NCBI RefSeq assembly: GCF_003332275.1
Contig: NZ_QOVA01000001.1
Coordinates: forward strand, 62,001 to 126,000
Source: Edaphovirga cremea
Lineage (GTDB): Bacteria > Pseudomonadota > Gammaproteobacteria > Enterobacterales > Enterobacteriaceae
Length of the DNA stretch: 64,000 nucleotides
Direction: 5' to 3'
Part shown: in pieces, positions 22,466 to 33,203 of the stretch
Position numbering within the stretch: position 1 is the stretch's first letter
Layout of the letters: every line of letters starts with the position of its first letter
Program-made: the position numbers and the translations under genes
The notes under the pieces: generated by a model
Told to the model about the DNA's origin: nothing
The model's database searches: none
The model's input: the letters and a program-made list of their open reading frames with translations, nothing else

Positions 22466-22553
22466 AGGCAGAGAGCATTTCCAAATAGAGACAGTCCTGG
22501 AAAAAGACTGGTTCTAGAAAAGGAATAGTTCTAGAAAAAGAATGGCTCTGCCT
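22466..22553. repeat. Three tandem 17-bp repeats inside a hairpin between thiI and yajL
   Basis: Units at 22493-22509, 22510-22526 and 22527-22543 are exactly 17 bp each, with consensus near RGTTCTAGAAAAAGAAT; units 2 and 3 differ at only two positions. The array is enclosed by the inverted repeat AGGCAGAG (22466-22473) / CTCTGCCT (22546-22553). It lies between the stops of two convergent genes. Confidence 0.75.
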
Positions 22554-22565
22554 GGCTTAATCCAT

Positions 22566-23147
22566 CTATCCTTCAGTTCCACACGGTAAAACCAACTGTC
22601 TGGCCACTTCTTCTGCTTTCTCACTGCTGGTTAAAAGCGCAATCAGTTTCAAGGCAAATTCCATGGATGTGCCCGGTCCCTGACTGGTCAATAAATTGAC
22701 GCTGGCATCAAACACCACGCGATCCTTTTGCCAGCGGTCTTGCGGGATTTTATCTTTAAGGCCAGGAAATCCGGTCAGGCGGGCAGTGGGATAGAGTTGG
22801 TGATGCATCAAAACCAGCGCGGGTGCGGCGCAAATAGCAGCCACCAGCGTTGCCGCTTGCTCCCGCTGGCGGAGGGTTTCAATGAGCAAAGGCGTATCGC
22901 GAAAACGTTCTGCGCCTTTCAACCCACCGGGCAAAACAATGGCGTCAAAGGAATCATTGGCAACCTGTGCGAACGTTGTATCTGCCAGCAGATGTACGCC
23001 ACGCGAGCAGACTATTTCCCGCGTGCCAGCATCATCAACGCTGGCGGTGGTGACCGCAATCCCCGCGCGGACCAGGAGATCTATGGTGGTTACTGCCTCG
23101 ATCTCTTCACTACCAGGTGCCAGGCATACCAGAACTGACACGTTCAT
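22566..23147 (-). CDS. yajL: Protein/nucleotide deglycase-chaperone YajL (DJ-1 family)
   Basis: DJ-1/PfpI-superfamily protein acting against oxidative and carbonyl stress; deglycase and chaperone activities are reported for E. coli YajL. The nucleophile is Cys106 in AAICAAPA within the nucleophile elbow, with GSEEIEAVT near the N-terminus supplying the conserved acidic residue. Two ATGs are possible. The one at 23147 has AAGGAG 7-8 nt upstream and gives the E. coli numbering, so it is chosen over 23153. It overlaps the panE 3' end by 38 bp, indicating translational coupling. Confidence 0.94.
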   Translation of the reverse strand: MNVSVLVCLAPGSEEIEAVTTIDLLVRAGIAVTTASVDDAGTREIVCSRGVHLLADTTFAQVANDSFDAIVLPGGLKGAERFRDTPLLIETLRQREQAATLVAAICAAPALVLMHHQLYPTARLTGFPGLKDKIPQDRWQKDRVVFDASVNLLTSQGPGTSMEFALKLIALLTSSEKAEEVARQLVLPCGTEG

Positions 23148-24021
23148 ATTCATTCTCCTTTCGCTTGATCATTTCGAATAAGCGACTGTTCTCAGGAAGT
23201 AGCAGTCCATGGCTGCGGGCACGGCGCAGCAGGAAACCGGTGATATAGTCGATTTCGGTATGACGTTGGGTGCGGATATCTTGCAGCATTGAGGACGTAT
23301 TGGCCTGCGTACTGTCGATGACTTCGCAAACATAATTCATCAGTGATTCCGTTGAAGTGTGATACCCCTCCATCGTCATAACCTGGGCAACTTCGCTGCA
23401 AATGGTCTCGATCTGCAGAGGATATGCCCGCAAATTGCCATTGCTGCAATTGTAGATCGCCGTGAGCGGATTGATGACGCAGTTAACGGCCAGCTTCTTC
23501 CAACTGGCAGAATGGATATGGTTATGCCAGGCCACATCGGGCAACGCCTTATGCAGCACTTCTGCCAGATAACTGACCGAACTGCCACGCGCGGATGTCG
23601 GTCCAATATGGGTTGTTCCGCTGGCGACATGGACAATTGTGTTGCCTTCATGACGCGCCGCGTGGGTGGTGACGCCTTGCAGAATCGGGAAGTCGTTCAG
23701 TGGCAGTTCATCCTGCGTTCCCATACCATTATGCAGCAGCAAAATGGCACAATCAGGATTCAGTAATGGCATTAATGCAGCGACTGCACCGGAAACCTGC
23801 CAGGCTTTCAACGTGACCAACAGCAGTTCACTTTTGGCAAGATGTTCTGGATCGTTGGTGGGCATATTGCGGTTGAACGATTCGCCGTTTAACGAGATGA
23901 CATTTACAGAGCAAAAGGGTTGCGGCACGCGCAGCCAGCCCTGTACGTCATGTCCCTGCTGGTAAAGGGCCGAAATCCAAAGTTGTCCGAGTGCGCCACA
24001 ACCAAGAACGGTTATTATCAT
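23110..24021 (-). CDS. panE: 2-dehydropantoate 2-reductase PanE
   Basis: NADPH-dependent reduction of ketopantoate to pantoate in pantothenate/CoA synthesis. The roughly 303-residue protein begins with a Rossmann motif [11 protein letters not shown]. It also has [12 protein letters not shown], the conserved KAWQVSGAV, and the catalytic-lysine/Asn region [15 protein letters not shown]. An ATG-ATG pair starts the gene; the second (24021) has better spacing from GGGAG and matches E. coli. It is cotranscribed with yajL, as the overlap shows. Confidence 0.96.
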   Translation of the reverse strand: MIITVLGCGALGQLWISALYQQGHDVQGWLRVPQPFCSVNVISLNGESFNRNMPTNDPEHLAKSELLLVTLKAWQVSGAVAALMPLLNPDCAILLLHNGMGTQDELPLNDFPILQGVTTHAARHEGNTIVHVASGTTHIGPTSARGSSVSYLAEVLHKALPDVAWHNHIHSASWKKLAVNCVINPLTAIYNCSNGNLRAYPLQIETICSEVAQVMTMEGYHTSTESLMNYVCEVIDSTQANTSSMLQDIRTQRHTEIDYITGFLLRRARSHGLLLPENSRLFEMIKRKENEYERVSSGMPGTW

Positions 24022-24231
24022 CATTTCTCCCTTGGCTCTTTGGCGTTGCTCTTACAGATATAGAGATAATCGCTGATATTGAGATAATTATAGTATAGAC
24101 ATTTCTGTCATCGCTTAGTGGGCAAGTATGCAGCCAGACCTCGCTGTAAACCAGATGTCGACCACGCTATTTTGTTTCATGCCACGAAACGGTTATCATA
24201 TTGGGTATTATTGATATGTGGGAGAGCCCCA

Positions 24232-24723
24232 ATGCCATCTTTCGACATTGTTTCAGAAATTGATATGCAAGAAGTGCGAAATGCGGTGGATAATGCCACC
24301 CGTGAGCTGGGAACCCGTTGGGATTTTCGCAATATCCCGGCCAGTTTTGAGCTGAATGAAAAAAATGAGAGCATCAAAATCGCCAGCGAATCTGATTTTC
24401 AGGTCAAACAACTGGTTGATATCATTCGTGAAAAATTGGCGAAGCGCGGTATTGAGGGAGCAGCGCTGGATATTCCGGAAGAGATGGAACATAGCGGTAA
24501 AACCTACAGCGTCGAGGCTAAACTGCAGCAAGGCATTGAGCCTGCCGTGGCCAAAAAGATCATCAAGCTGATTAAAGACAGCAAGCTGAAAGTGCAGGCG
24601 CAAGTTCAGGGGGAGCAGGTTCGCGTAACCGGTAAAGCCCGTGATGATTTGCAAGGCGTGATGGCGCTGATTCGTGGTGCGGAGCTGGGACAACCTTTCC
24701 AGTTCAACAACTTCCGTGACTGA
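24232..24723 (+). CDS. yajQ: Nucleotide-binding UPF0234 protein YajQ
   Basis: Small protein of two ferredoxin-like domains; family members bind tRNA/GTP, and Xanthomonas and Pseudomonas homologues bind cyclic-di-GMP. The start [18 protein letters not shown] with GGAGAG upstream gives 163 residues, the family length; the frame is open upstream to 24118 without support. The conserved C-terminal [11 protein letters not shown] is present. It is monocistronic with a good terminator. Confidence 0.95.
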   Translation: MPSFDIVSEIDMQEVRNAVDNATRELGTRWDFRNIPASFELNEKNESIKIASESDFQVKQLVDIIREKLAKRGIEGAALDIPEEMEHSGKTYSVEAKLQQGIEPAVAKKIIKLIKDSKLKVQAQVQGEQVRVTGKARDDLQGVMALIRGAELGQPFQFNNFRD

Positions 24724-24746
24724 TCGCTAACTCGTGAACATCCAGC

Positions 24747-24781
24747 AAAAAGGCGTCGAGTGCAAACTGACGCCTTTTTTT
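24747..24781 (+). terminator. Rho-independent terminator of yajQ
   Basis: AAAAAGGCGTC ... GACGCCTTTTTTT, an 11-bp stem with an 11-nt loop and T-run, 24 nt after the yajQ stop. The A-run on the other arm could also serve yajR transcription from the right. Confidence 0.9.
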
Positions 24782-24821
24782 CTGTTTATGAAAGTCGGTT
24801 TATGAAAGCCGGACTTGTAGC

Positions 24822-26189
24822 TCAGACGGCATTTACCAATTGTTCCAGGGCTTTCCGGTTGGTTACTTTGGTGTCCACTTTTACGTACGCACTGCGCTCT
24901 TCTGGCACCACAATCGCTTCCGCTACGCCGGGTTGGGCCTTTAGGCGCGCTTCCAATGCCGAATCTTTCACCGCCAATTCGGACAGCGTAATCCTCAGGC
25001 TGCTGACATAAGGCGGTTCCTGCATCGTGGAACTCACGGTAAACCATACTGCTGCAAGCGCCGCGCAGACGATAAAGACTGCGCCTGCCCCAGCGAACCC
25101 GTATAACCAACCACCCAGGCTTCCGCCAATCGCGACACCGATGAACTGGCTGGTGGAGTAGACTCCCATCGCGGTGCCTTTATATCCGGCGGGGGATTCT
25201 TTACTGATCAGTGAAGGCAGAATCGCTTCCATCACGTTAAAGGCCAGGAAAAAAAGTTGGATGCCCGCCACGATAATCCAGAAACTGTGGCCGCCAGCGG
25301 ACCAGAGCACAATTTCCGCCACGAAGAGTACGGCGACACAGCCCATGAAAACCTGCTTCATACGGCGTTTCTTCTCGGCATAGATAATAAAGGGAATGAC
25401 CGCCGCGAAGGAGACCAGCATGGTGATCAAATAGACTTTCCAGTGTTCGCTGGGTGGGAAACCAGCCTGTTCCATTACTTGCGGCAATACGACAAAACTC
25501 GACATCAACAAGATGTGCAGACACATAATGCCGAAGTTCAGCTTCAGTAATTTGGCATTGTTCAGCACCTTGGTGAAGCTTCCCTTCACCATACTCGATT
25601 CGCGGTTCAGAACATGATTTGAGGCGGAAGGAACTACCGCCAGCGTGATGCCAATACCGCATAGAGCGAGAATGGCAATCATCCAGAACAGCGCATGCAG
25701 ACCCAACGCATGCGTAATGATCGGCCCAAGAACCATGGCGATGGCAAAAGTGACGCCGAAGCTGATGCCGATGAAAGCCATCGCTTTCGTCCGGTTTTGC
25801 TCGCGGGTCAGATCAGAAAGAAGCGCCATGACAGCGGCGGCGATCGCCCCCGAGCCTTGTAATGCGCGGCCGATGATCACCCCCCAGATGGAGTCCGTCA
25901 CTGCCGCGATCACACTGCCCAGTGCAAAAATCAACAAACCGAATACGATAAGTGGCTTACGTCCGATGCGATCCGAGATTAAACCAAAAGGAATCTGGAA
26001 TAGGGCCTGCGATAAGCCATAAATACCGATGGCGATACCAATCAGGGCTTCACTGGCACCTGAAAGCGCCATGCCGTAGGTGGTCAGAACGGGCAATACC
26101 ATAAACATGCCAAGCATGCGTAAAGAGAAAACCGTCCCTAGTCCCCACGTCGCCCGCCTCTCCTGCGGGGTCATTTGGTTATCGTTCAT
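24822..26189 (-). CDS. yajR: Major facilitator transporter YajR
   Basis: A 12-helix proton-coupled drug/solute antiporter of unknown physiological substrate, with a C-terminal soluble YAM domain. The start MNDNQMTPQERRATWGLG has GAGGTGG upstream and gives 455 residues. The MFS motif A (GLISDRIGRKPLIVFG) follows helix 2, and motif C-like GPII...A is in helix 5. The last 65 residues (PPYVSSLRITL ... ALEQLVNAV) form the ferredoxin-like YAM domain seen in E. coli YajR. Confidence 0.93.
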   Translation of the reverse strand: MNDNQMTPQERRATWGLGTVFSLRMLGMFMVLPVLTTYGMALSGASEALIGIAIGIYGLSQALFQIPFGLISDRIGRKPLIVFGLLIFALGSVIAAVTDSIWGVIIGRALQGSGAIAAAVMALLSDLTREQNRTKAMAFIGISFGVTFAIAMVLGPIITHALGLHALFWMIAILALCGIGITLAVVPSASNHVLNRESSMVKGSFTKVLNNAKLLKLNFGIMCLHILLMSSFVVLPQVMEQAGFPPSEHWKVYLITMLVSFAAVIPFIIYAEKKRRMKQVFMGCVAVLFVAEIVLWSAGGHSFWIIVAGIQLFFLAFNVMEAILPSLISKESPAGYKGTAMGVYSTSQFIGVAIGGSLGGWLYGFAGAGAVFIVCAALAAVWFTVSSTMQEPPYVSSLRITLSELAVKDSALEARLKAQPGVAEAIVVPEERSAYVKVDTKVTNRKALEQLVNAV

Positions 26190-26368
26190 TACCACCTCAA
26201 AATGACAAACTGCGACATTGTAGTGCGGTTCGCGCATCAGGGTAAATTGCTTGTTGTTTAGCAGATATTACCGACGAATGGCGTGATGCAACAGCAATGT
26301 GTATTGGTTTTGCGAATGACTCAGGCAAATAAGAAAATATGCGGTTGAAAGCAGGCAGGGGAGGGGAT

Positions 26369-26415
26369 AAAAAAAGTGAAGTGTCTGGCAAGTTGAATGC
26401 CAGTTCACTTCACTT
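26369..26415 (-). terminator. Terminator of the cyoABCDE operon
   Basis: On the minus strand AAGTGAAGTG pairs perfectly with CACTTCACTT, and inside it CTGGCA pairs with TGCCAG around a 7-nt loop; a run of T residues follows. It starts about 19 nt after the cyoE stop. Confidence 0.92.
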
Positions 26416-26433
26416 CCAATAGTGTAAATCGCG

Positions 26434-27321
26434 TTACCAAACGTAGGTCAGCAGCGAGCCTGTTACCGGTACGTTGAAATCGACGGACATCATCACGCTT
26501 AATGAGGTGATGGCGACGATGGAGAAAACAAACAGTTTTCTTGCCCAGACGCGATCGTTGTCGGTCTTGTAGCCGCGCAGAGCCATACCCAACCACCAGA
26601 CGCTGACCGCAGCGGCAACCACCAGGTATTTGTAACCTGCATAACCGCCGAGTGTCAGCATCAGTGTGGCCACCATAAACGCCAGGATATAAAGCGTGAT
26701 ATGGTTTTTGGCAACGGAGATGCCTTTCACCACAGGCAGCACGGGTATATTCGCAGCCTGATAATCCTTAAAACGGAAGATCGCGATGGCATACGAATGC
26801 GGCATTTGCCACAGACTGAAAATCGACAGCAGAATCAGTGCACCCGCATCGAATTCGTTGGTCACGGCACAATAACCGATAACGGGCGGCGCTGCGCCTG
26901 ACAGGCTACCAATCAAGGTACCGTAGACTGAATGACGCTTCATGTAGAGGCTATAAACCCCGACATAAATGACGAAACCCATCACTGCCAGCCACATGGC
27001 CAACGCATTCGCTGCTACATAAAGCAGCGCGCCGCCTGCAAGACCCAGTATTGATGCATAAACCAGAGTGGTTTTCGGCGCAATGAGTCCTCTAACGAGG
27101 GCCCGGTTCTTCGTTCTCTCCATTTTCTTGTCGATGTCGCGGTCAATAAAGTTGTTAAAGACACAACCTGAGGCGACAACCAACGAGACACCGATGAGGG
27201 TGGCGAGAAAGAGGGGATAGTCGATGCTTCCTTTGGAAGCAAGGAGGAACCCCCCGACGACAGAAATTAAATTACCGAAAATAATTCCTGGCTTGGTTAC
27301 TTGCAGGTATTGCTTAATCAT
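26434..27321 (-). CDS. cyoE: Protohaem IX farnesyltransferase (haem O synthase) CyoE
   Basis: Inner-membrane prenyltransferase that farnesylates haem B to haem O, the cofactor of the bo3 oxidase encoded upstream; its farnesyl diphosphate comes from IspA. The 295-residue protein has about nine hydrophobic helices, the substrate-binding motif [18 protein letters not shown] and a second conserved loop near [14 protein letters not shown]. It is the last gene of the operon, 18 bp after cyoD. Confidence 0.97.
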   Translation of the reverse strand: MIKQYLQVTKPGIIFGNLISVVGGFLLASKGSIDYPLFLATLIGVSLVVASGCVFNNFIDRDIDKKMERTKNRALVRGLIAPKTTLVYASILGLAGGALLYVAANALAMWLAVMGFVIYVGVYSLYMKRHSVYGTLIGSLSGAAPPVIGYCAVTNEFDAGALILLSIFSLWQMPHSYAIAIFRFKDYQAANIPVLPVVKGISVAKNHITLYILAFMVATLMLTLGGYAGYKYLVVAAAVSVWWLGMALRGYKTDNDRVWARKLFVFSIVAITSLSVMMSVDFNVPVTGSLLTYVW

Positions 27322-27339
27322 CTCGCGCAGCTCGGCTCT

Positions 27340-27672
27340 TTAATGGACCATCATATTGATGTTGAGGTTGTACATAATCCAAAGTGAGCCCACAACAACG
27401 ATAAGAATAATCATAACGGTGAACAGAAATGCCACCAGGTTCCAGCGTTCTTCCGACGACGAGTTCATGTGCAGGAAGTACACCAGATGTACGACGATTT
27501 GAACGACAGCGCAAGCTAGCACAACGCCGAGAATGGCCGCCTGGGAAGCTCCGCCGTTCATGACCATCGTAAACGGGATTACCGTCAGGATGATAGACAG
27601 CACGAAGCCAATCAAATAAGTTTTCAGGCTGCCGTGGCTTGCCCCGCCTTGCCCTGTAGGTGCATGACTCAT
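27340..27672 (-). CDS. cyoD: Cytochrome bo3 oxidase subunit IV
   Basis: Small accessory subunit of the bo3 ubiquinol oxidase that aids assembly of the CuB site. The 110-residue product has three membrane helices ([35 protein letters not shown] and [20 protein letters not shown]). Its start codon shares one base with the cyoC stop, so translation is coupled. Confidence 0.97.
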   Translation of the reverse strand: MSHAPTGQGGASHGSLKTYLIGFVLSIILTVIPFTMVMNGGASQAAILGVVLACAVVQIVVHLVYFLHMNSSSEERWNLVAFLFTVMIILIVVVGSLWIMYNLNINMMVH

Positions 27673-28286
27673 TACATCGCCCCCATCAGATAAACTACGG
27701 TGAATACACAGATCCAGACAACGTCAAGGAAGTGCCAGAACAGGCTCAGGCACATCAGGCGGGTGCGGTTCACCGGAGTGATACCGCGACGGCTGACCTG
27801 AATCATCATTACCAGAATCCACACCAGACCGGTCGTTACGTGCAGACCGTGTGTACCCACCAGCGCAAAGAATCCCGACAGGAAACCACTGCGTGACGGG
27901 CCGTAACCTTCCACGATCAAATGATGGAACTCATAAACTTCCATGCTCACAAATCCGAGACCGAACAGGAAGGTCAGGAACAACCAACGATTCACCGCAC
28001 CGATATTGCCTTTGTACATGCCGAGCATCGCCATGCCGTAGGTAATACTACTGAACAGCAGGAAGAAGGTTTCGACCAGAACGAACGGCAGTTCGAAAAT
28101 GTCTTTACCTGCGGGACCGCCAGCGGTCCCGTGCACCAGGACTGCATAGGTTGCGAAAAGGCTCGCAAACAAAATACAGTCGCTCATCAGGTAGATCCAG
28201 AAGCCAAAGACTTTGGTATCCCCTGCATCGTGGTGCCCATGCTCAGCATGGGCCGCGTTGTGGGTAGTCAGAGTATCAGTTGACAT
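27672..28286 (-). CDS. cyoC: Cytochrome bo3 oxidase subunit III
   Basis: COX3-type subunit of the bo3 ubiquinol oxidase; it has no redox centre and stabilises the complex. The 204-residue protein has five helices and the conserved [14 protein letters not shown] motif. Its N-terminus is His-rich ([15 protein letters not shown]). It overlaps the end of cyoB by 11 bp. Confidence 0.97.
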   Translation of the reverse strand: MSTDTLTTHNAAHAEHGHHDAGDTKVFGFWIYLMSDCILFASLFATYAVLVHGTAGGPAGKDIFELPFVLVETFFLLFSSITYGMAMLGMYKGNIGAVNRWLFLTFLFGLGFVSMEVYEFHHLIVEGYGPSRSGFLSGFFALVGTHGLHVTTGLVWILVMMIQVSRRGITPVNRTRLMCLSLFWHFLDVVWICVFTVVYLMGAM

Positions 28287-30267
28287 GTTTCACGCCTGCC
28301 TTACTAATTTGTTCATAGTGTTGGGCTTCAATACGCTCGATTTCTTCAACCGGCACATAGTAGTCAACATCTTCGTCAAAGCTTTTGGCGATCCAGGTAA
28401 TGATCATTCCGAGGAAGCTGACGATGGCCAACCACCAGATATCCCAGATCATTGCGAAGCCAAAGAACAGACTGAACGCTGCAATGATGACACCCGCACC
28501 GGAGTTTTTCGGCATGTGGATGGGTTCGTATTTCGCCGGACGTTTGTACGCTTCGCCTTTCTCTTTCATGTCCCAGAATGCATCACGGTCATGAATTTCA
28601 GGAACGATGGCGAAGTTGTAGAACGGCGGTGGAGAGGACGTTGACCACTCCAGAGTACGGGCACCCCACGGGTCACCGGTCAGATCGCGGTTTTGGTCGC
28701 GGTCACGCACGGAGATGAAGATCTGAATCAGTTGGCACAGAATACCGCAAGCGATCAGCGCAGCACCGCCAGCGGCAACCAGCAGCAGCGTGTGGAATTC
28801 TGGGTTGATGTCCTGGCTGATACGACGTGTCATACCCATAAAGCCGAGAACATACAGCGGCATAAATGCAATGAAGAAGCCGATAATCCAGAACCAGAAT
28901 GCGCGGATCCCCCATTTTTCGTTCAGCGTGAAGCCGAACGCTTTCGGGAACCAGTAAGTCAGGCCAGCGAAGCAACCGAACACCACACCACCGATAATGA
29001 CGTTATGGAAGTGGGCGATCAGGAACAAACTGTTGTGCAGAACGAAGTCAGCACCCGGCACGGCCAGCAGAACGCCGGTCATCCCACCGATAGAGAAGGT
29101 GACGATGAAGCCTACGGTCCACAGCATTGCCGAGTTGAACTGGATACGTCCCTGATACATGGTGAACAGCCAGTTGAATATTTTCACCCCGGTTGGGATG
29201 GAAATAATCATGGTCGCGATACCAAAGAACGCATTGACGTTCGCGCCAGACCCCATCGTAAAGAAGTGGTGCAGCCAAACGATAAATGACAGAACGGTAA
29301 TCGCGATGGTTGCCCATACCAGCGAGGTATAGCCAAACAGACGTTTTTTCGAGAAAGTTGCAGTAACTTCCGAGAACACCCCAAATACGGGCAGAACCAG
29401 AATATACACCTCTGGGTGACCCCAGGCCCAAATCAGGTTGATGTACATCATCATGTTGCCGCCCATATCATTGGTAAAGAAATGGGTGCCCAGATAGCGA
29501 TCCAGGGTCAGCAGCGCGACGGTGACGGTCAGAATTGGGAAAGCGGCGATAATCAGTACGTTGGTGCACAGTGCGGCCCAGGTAAAGACCGGCATTTTCA
29601 TCATCGGCATTCCTGGCGCACGCATCTTGAGGATGGTCGCGAAGAAGTTTACCCCGGTGAGAAGGGTACCTATACCTGAGATCTGCACGCTCCATATCCA
29701 GTAGTCGACCCCGACCCCCGGACTGAATTCCTTGCCTGACAGTGGTGGATACGCCAGCCAACCCGTCTGCGCAAATTCACCGACCCCCAGGGAGATGTTG
29801 ATTAACACCACGCTGACGGCGAAGAACCAGAAACTCAGGGAGTTCAGGAAAGGGAAGGCAACGTCACGAGCACCGATCTGCAACGGAACTACGATATTCA
29901 TCAAGCCGATCACGAAAGGCATCGCCATAAAGAAGATCATAATCACGCCGTGGGCAGTGAAGATCTGATCGTAGTGATGAGGGGGCAGGAAACCCGCCTC
30001 ACCCGCTGAGGCCAGCGCCTGTTGACTACGCATCATGATGGCGTCGGCAAAGCCGCGCAACAACATGACGATAGCAACGATGATGTACATGATACCAATA
30101 CGTTTATGGTCAACGGTGGTTAACCATTCGCTCCACAAATAATTCCATTTACCGAAATACGTTATTGCGGAGACAAGTGCCAGACCGCCAACGATAATTG
30201 CAGCAATGGTGACCATGATAATCGGCTCATGGTACGGAACCGCATCAAGTGTTAGTTTTCCGAACAT
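28276..30267 (-). CDS. cyoB: Cytochrome bo3 oxidase subunit I
   Basis: Catalytic proton-pumping subunit that oxidises ubiquinol and reduces oxygen to water. The 663-residue protein has about 15 helices. The key residues follow E. coli numbering: haem b ligands His106 (TAHGV) and His421, haem o3 ligand His419 (LIAHFHN), and CuB ligands His284 (WGHPEVY), His333 and His334 (WLHHFF). The quinone-site residues Arg71, Asp75 and His98 are also kept. It starts 3 bp after the cyoA stop. Confidence 0.98.
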   Translation of the reverse strand: MFGKLTLDAVPYHEPIIMVTIAAIIVGGLALVSAITYFGKWNYLWSEWLTTVDHKRIGIMYIIVAIVMLLRGFADAIMMRSQQALASAGEAGFLPPHHYDQIFTAHGVIMIFFMAMPFVIGLMNIVVPLQIGARDVAFPFLNSLSFWFFAVSVVLINISLGVGEFAQTGWLAYPPLSGKEFSPGVGVDYWIWSVQISGIGTLLTGVNFFATILKMRAPGMPMMKMPVFTWAALCTNVLIIAAFPILTVTVALLTLDRYLGTHFFTNDMGGNMMMYINLIWAWGHPEVYILVLPVFGVFSEVTATFSKKRLFGYTSLVWATIAITVLSFIVWLHHFFTMGSGANVNAFFGIATMIISIPTGVKIFNWLFTMYQGRIQFNSAMLWTVGFIVTFSIGGMTGVLLAVPGADFVLHNSLFLIAHFHNVIIGGVVFGCFAGLTYWFPKAFGFTLNEKWGIRAFWFWIIGFFIAFMPLYVLGFMGMTRRISQDINPEFHTLLLVAAGGAALIACGILCQLIQIFISVRDRDQNRDLTGDPWGARTLEWSTSSPPPFYNFAIVPEIHDRDAFWDMKEKGEAYKRPAKYEPIHMPKNSGAGVIIAAFSLFFGFAMIWDIWWLAIVSFLGMIITWIAKSFDEDVDYYVPVEEIERIEAQHYEQISKAGVKHVN

Positions 30268-30270
30268 CTT

Positions 30271-31233
30271 TTATTCCTCGGCTCCGGCGTGCGAGTGTTC
30301 ACCCATGTCCATGTCCATGTCCATGTCGTGCGTCGTGTCCATGCCTTCAGGCATTTTCGGCCCTCTTTGCGCGTTCATGTCGCTGCCCATGAATTTGCCA
30401 ATAATTGCTTTGAACAAATCAGGTTTAACATTGGAGAAATACTCAACCGGGTGATTCTCACTCGGCGCAGCCACTTTGTTGAAATCTTCGGTTGTATTCA
30501 GGGTGTTAGGCGATTGCTTAACTTTTGCCACCCACGCGTCGAAGTCACCTTCGGTCGGTGTTGCAATGGCCGTAAACTTCATACCTGAGAAACCCTTGCC
30601 GCTGAAGCTGGCAGAGATACCCTTGAATTGTCCCGGTTCATTCGCAATCAGGTGCAACTGAGTCTGCATGCCGGCCATCGCGTAGATCTGTCCACCTAAC
30701 TGAGGAATAAAGAACGAGTTCATTACTGAGTTGGAGGTGACTTTAAACTGAACGGGGACGTCTTTCGGGAACGCCAGTTCGTTTACGGTCGCGATACCTT
30801 GTTCCGGATAAATAAACAGCCATTTCCAGTCGAGGGATACGACCTCGATAGTCATGGTTTTGTTATCGCTGACAATCGGTTTGAATGGGTCTAATTGGTG
30901 GGTGGTTTTCCAGGTTATCGTTGCCAGAATGGCGATAATGATAATGGGAATAGTCCAGACCACGGCTTCGATTTTATTGGAATGGGACCAATTGGGGCTG
31001 TATGTTGCATTTTTATTGGAAGCGCGATACTTCCAGGCAAAAGCAAACGCCATAATAATGACGGGCACCACCACAATCAACATAAGACCGATAGCTGTAA
31101 GTATCAGCGTCCTTTGTTCAAGTCCTATTGCTCCTTTGGGATCCATCAATGCCGTATTGCAACCACTGAGCATTACAGCAGAGGCGAATAAAGACAACAT
31201 CCCGATACTTTTATTGTATTTCTTAAGTCTCAT
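30271..31233 (-). CDS. cyoA: Cytochrome bo3 oxidase subunit II (lipoprotein)
   Basis: COX2-like subunit II, lacking the CuA site because the donor is ubiquinol. The 320-residue protein has a lipoprotein signal peptide ending MLSGC (Cys25), two membrane helices, and a periplasmic cupredoxin fold with [22 protein letters not shown]. The C-terminal tail is rich in Met, Asp and His and contains a run of Met-Asp pairs encoded by four 6-bp repeats. First gene of cyoABCDE; a 388-bp promoter region precedes it. Confidence 0.97.
   Translation of the reverse strand: MRLKKYNKSIGMLSLFASAVMLSGCNTALMDPKGAIGLEQRTLILTAIGLMLIVVVPVIIMAFAFAWKYRASNKNATYSPNWSHSNKIEAVVWTIPIIIIAILATITWKTTHQLDPFKPIVSDNKTMTIEVVSLDWKWLFIYPEQGIATVNELAFPKDVPVQFKVTSNSVMNSFFIPQLGGQIYAMAGMQTQLHLIANEPGQFKGISASFSGKGFSGMKFTAIATPTEGDFDAWVAKVKQSPNTLNTTEDFNKVAAPSENHPVEYFSNVKPDLFKAIIGKFMGSDMNAQRGPKMPEGMDTTHDMDMDMDMGEHSHAGAEE
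30303..30326. repeat. Four tandem CCATGT hexanucleotides inside cyoA
   Basis: Four perfect 6-bp units in the 3' part of cyoA encode the alternating Met-Asp run in the C-terminal tail. The length is a multiple of three, so copy-number change would alter the tail without a frameshift. Confidence 0.85.
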
Positions 31234-31621
31234 CTAACGACCTCAATTACAAGGGCTCTATTGTCGTTTCATGTGTGCGGGCATTTTACGGGAACGTTGC
31301 AGTACTGTAAACACGCTTAAGTTCGTGTCAGTGGCTTGTTGACACTTTATGTTAACAAGGTCACAGATGTTGCTATGCGTGGTTATTTCCTAATGCCAAC
31401 AATATGTTGCGACGAAAAAAACTTGTATTTCTGTATATTTGGAGCAAAAACAACACATAGTGCTTCTAAATAATTGACCTTATGGAAACGTTGTAGAGTC
31501 GATAAGTTTCTTTTATGTAAAAAATTTGTGATTTTAACGTAAAATTTAATTTAAGTCTCGAGTCCGAAAAAGAGCTGCAAGAAACGAACTGTTAATTAAA
31601 AATTAAATTTTAGCGAAGAAA
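31234..31621. promoter_or_regulatory. cyoABCDE promoter region and ampG 3' flank
   Basis: The 388-bp gap between ampG and cyoA has no credible gene. Its cyoA-proximal third holds an inverted repeat at 31335-31359. The ampG-proximal part (about 31430-31620) is very A+T-rich with short A and T tracts, and no clear terminator was found for ampG. In E. coli this promoter is controlled by ArcA, FNR, CRP and Fur; I could not place those sites with confidence. Confidence 0.6.
31335..31359. promoter_or_regulatory. 10-bp inverted repeat upstream of cyoA (candidate operator)
   Basis: CTTGTTGACA and TGTTAACAAG are inverted copies (9 of 10 pairs) around a 5-bp spacer, about 100 bp upstream of the cyoA start. 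Size and symmetry suit a dimeric regulator; which one is unknown. Confidence 0.45.
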
Positions 31622-33100
31622 TTACGCCAAATTACTTCGGCGTTGAACTATATAGTCCAAGGCCGCCCCGGAAATTACACCGGAAACGCCAAGGATAATG
31701 CCAATTTCCAGCAGGCGATCGGCGAGCAAATGAAGTTCAGCCCAGCCGAGAGAATTGAAGATTAAAATCACCAACCAAACGAATAAACACAGGCAACCGC
31801 TGGTAAAAAACCTGAGTGCCCAGCGATAGCCGCCGTTGTAAGCAGTGCGGCGTTTGAAATCGTCATTATGTTGTGCATATTCAAGCGTTTGCTTACACGC
31901 TGCCAACAACAGTAATCCCGGAAGCGCCGCGACAATCGAGAACAGGTAAAACAGGGGCCAACCATGTGCTTCAACAAACCAGCCAGCGATAGGGCCAACG
32001 TAGACCCGGCCCACGGCAGAGAGTGCTGAAAGCAATGCAAATTGGGTCGCGGAAAATGATTTATTACAGAGCGTCATCAGCAAAGCCACAAACGCCGTAG
32101 TCCCCATGCCGCCACACAGATTTTCAAAGAAAATGGCTGCCGCCATGGTCGTGATATCTTTATCCGTGATCGCCAGTAGCCAATATCCGGCGTTGGAGAC
32201 GGCCTGTAAAATACCAAATAACATCAAGGCGCGGAACAAGGATAGTCGCTGCATCAGCATGCCGCCATACAGGGCGCCAATGATTGTGGAAATTAACCCG
32301 AGGGTTTTATTCACCAACCCGACTTCTCCGGTATCAAAACCCACACCACGGATCAAAAATGTGGTGCTCAGACTACCTGCGAAGGCATCTCCCAATTTGT
32401 ACAGCACGATCAGGCAGAGAATCATCCAGGCATTGTTACGGCCAAAAAAGTCACGCAAGGGCGCAACCACGGCTTGTTCGAGCGTACGTGGACTTGGTAG
32501 CGAATTATCGGGTTCGGGTGCCATAAACGTGGCGATCACGCCAATGAGCATCAGTAAAGCCATTAGCCAGTAAGTGGCTTGCCAGCCGAGATAGCGATCG
32601 GCTATCCACAGCGCCAGTCCACCGGATACCAACATCGCCAACCGGTAACCTAAAACGGAAATGGCGGCACCGCTGCCACGCTCTTCGGCGGGAAGCAGAT
32701 CGGTTTTATAGGCATCAAAAACAATATCTTGCGACGCGGAGCAAAATGCGATCACCACAGCCAGCACAGCCAGCCACCACAAATCCCGCGAGGGTTGCAT
32801 AAAGCCCATTGCCACAATAGCGACAATCAGCAGAAGTTGCGTCACGATCAACCAGCCGCGACGCCGCCCAAGAAAAGGGGGGGTATAGCGGTCCATCAGC
32901 GGTGACCACAGAAACTTGAAAACATACGCCTGACCTACCAGTGAAAAAATACCAATGGTTTTCAGATCAACATTCTCAACCGTCATCCACGCTTGCAGCG
33001 TACCGGATGTCAGCGCCAGCGGCAGCCCTGAGGCAAAACCCAGCAAAAGCAGAACGGCAGTATTTCGCTGAGAAAATATTTTAAGGTACTGATTGAACAT
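31622..33100 (-). CDS. ampG: Muropeptide permease AmpG
   Basis: Inner-membrane proton symporter that imports anhydro-muropeptides for cell-wall recycling and thereby controls AmpC beta-lactamase induction where ampR is present. The 492-residue protein has many hydrophobic helices of the MFS type, with the conserved GFASGLPLALTSGTLQAWM near the start and LSALSAVGRVYVGPIAGWFV in the second half. It follows yajG on the same strand, but a hairpin lies between them (33204-33237). Confidence 0.96.
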   Translation of the reverse strand: MFNQYLKIFSQRNTAVLLLLGFASGLPLALTSGTLQAWMTVENVDLKTIGIFSLVGQAYVFKFLWSPLMDRYTPPFLGRRRGWLIVTQLLLIVAIVAMGFMQPSRDLWWLAVLAVVIAFCSASQDIVFDAYKTDLLPAEERGSGAAISVLGYRLAMLVSGGLALWIADRYLGWQATYWLMALLMLIGVIATFMAPEPDNSLPSPRTLEQAVVAPLRDFFGRNNAWMILCLIVLYKLGDAFAGSLSTTFLIRGVGFDTGEVGLVNKTLGLISTIIGALYGGMLMQRLSLFRALMLFGILQAVSNAGYWLLAITDKDITTMAAAIFFENLCGGMGTTAFVALLMTLCNKSFSATQFALLSALSAVGRVYVGPIAGWFVEAHGWPLFYLFSIVAALPGLLLLAACKQTLEYAQHNDDFKRRTAYNGGYRWALRFFTSGCLCLFVWLVILIFNSLGWAELHLLADRLLEIGIILGVSGVISGAALDYIVQRRSNLA

Positions 33101-33203
33101 GAAGCGCTTCCCGCAGGCATGAATTCATAATGTTGCAGACGCATAATAAAGGATGCGGGCAGATAATAAAGGAGGGAATAAAGAATGCGTAACAAGGACG
33201 TAA

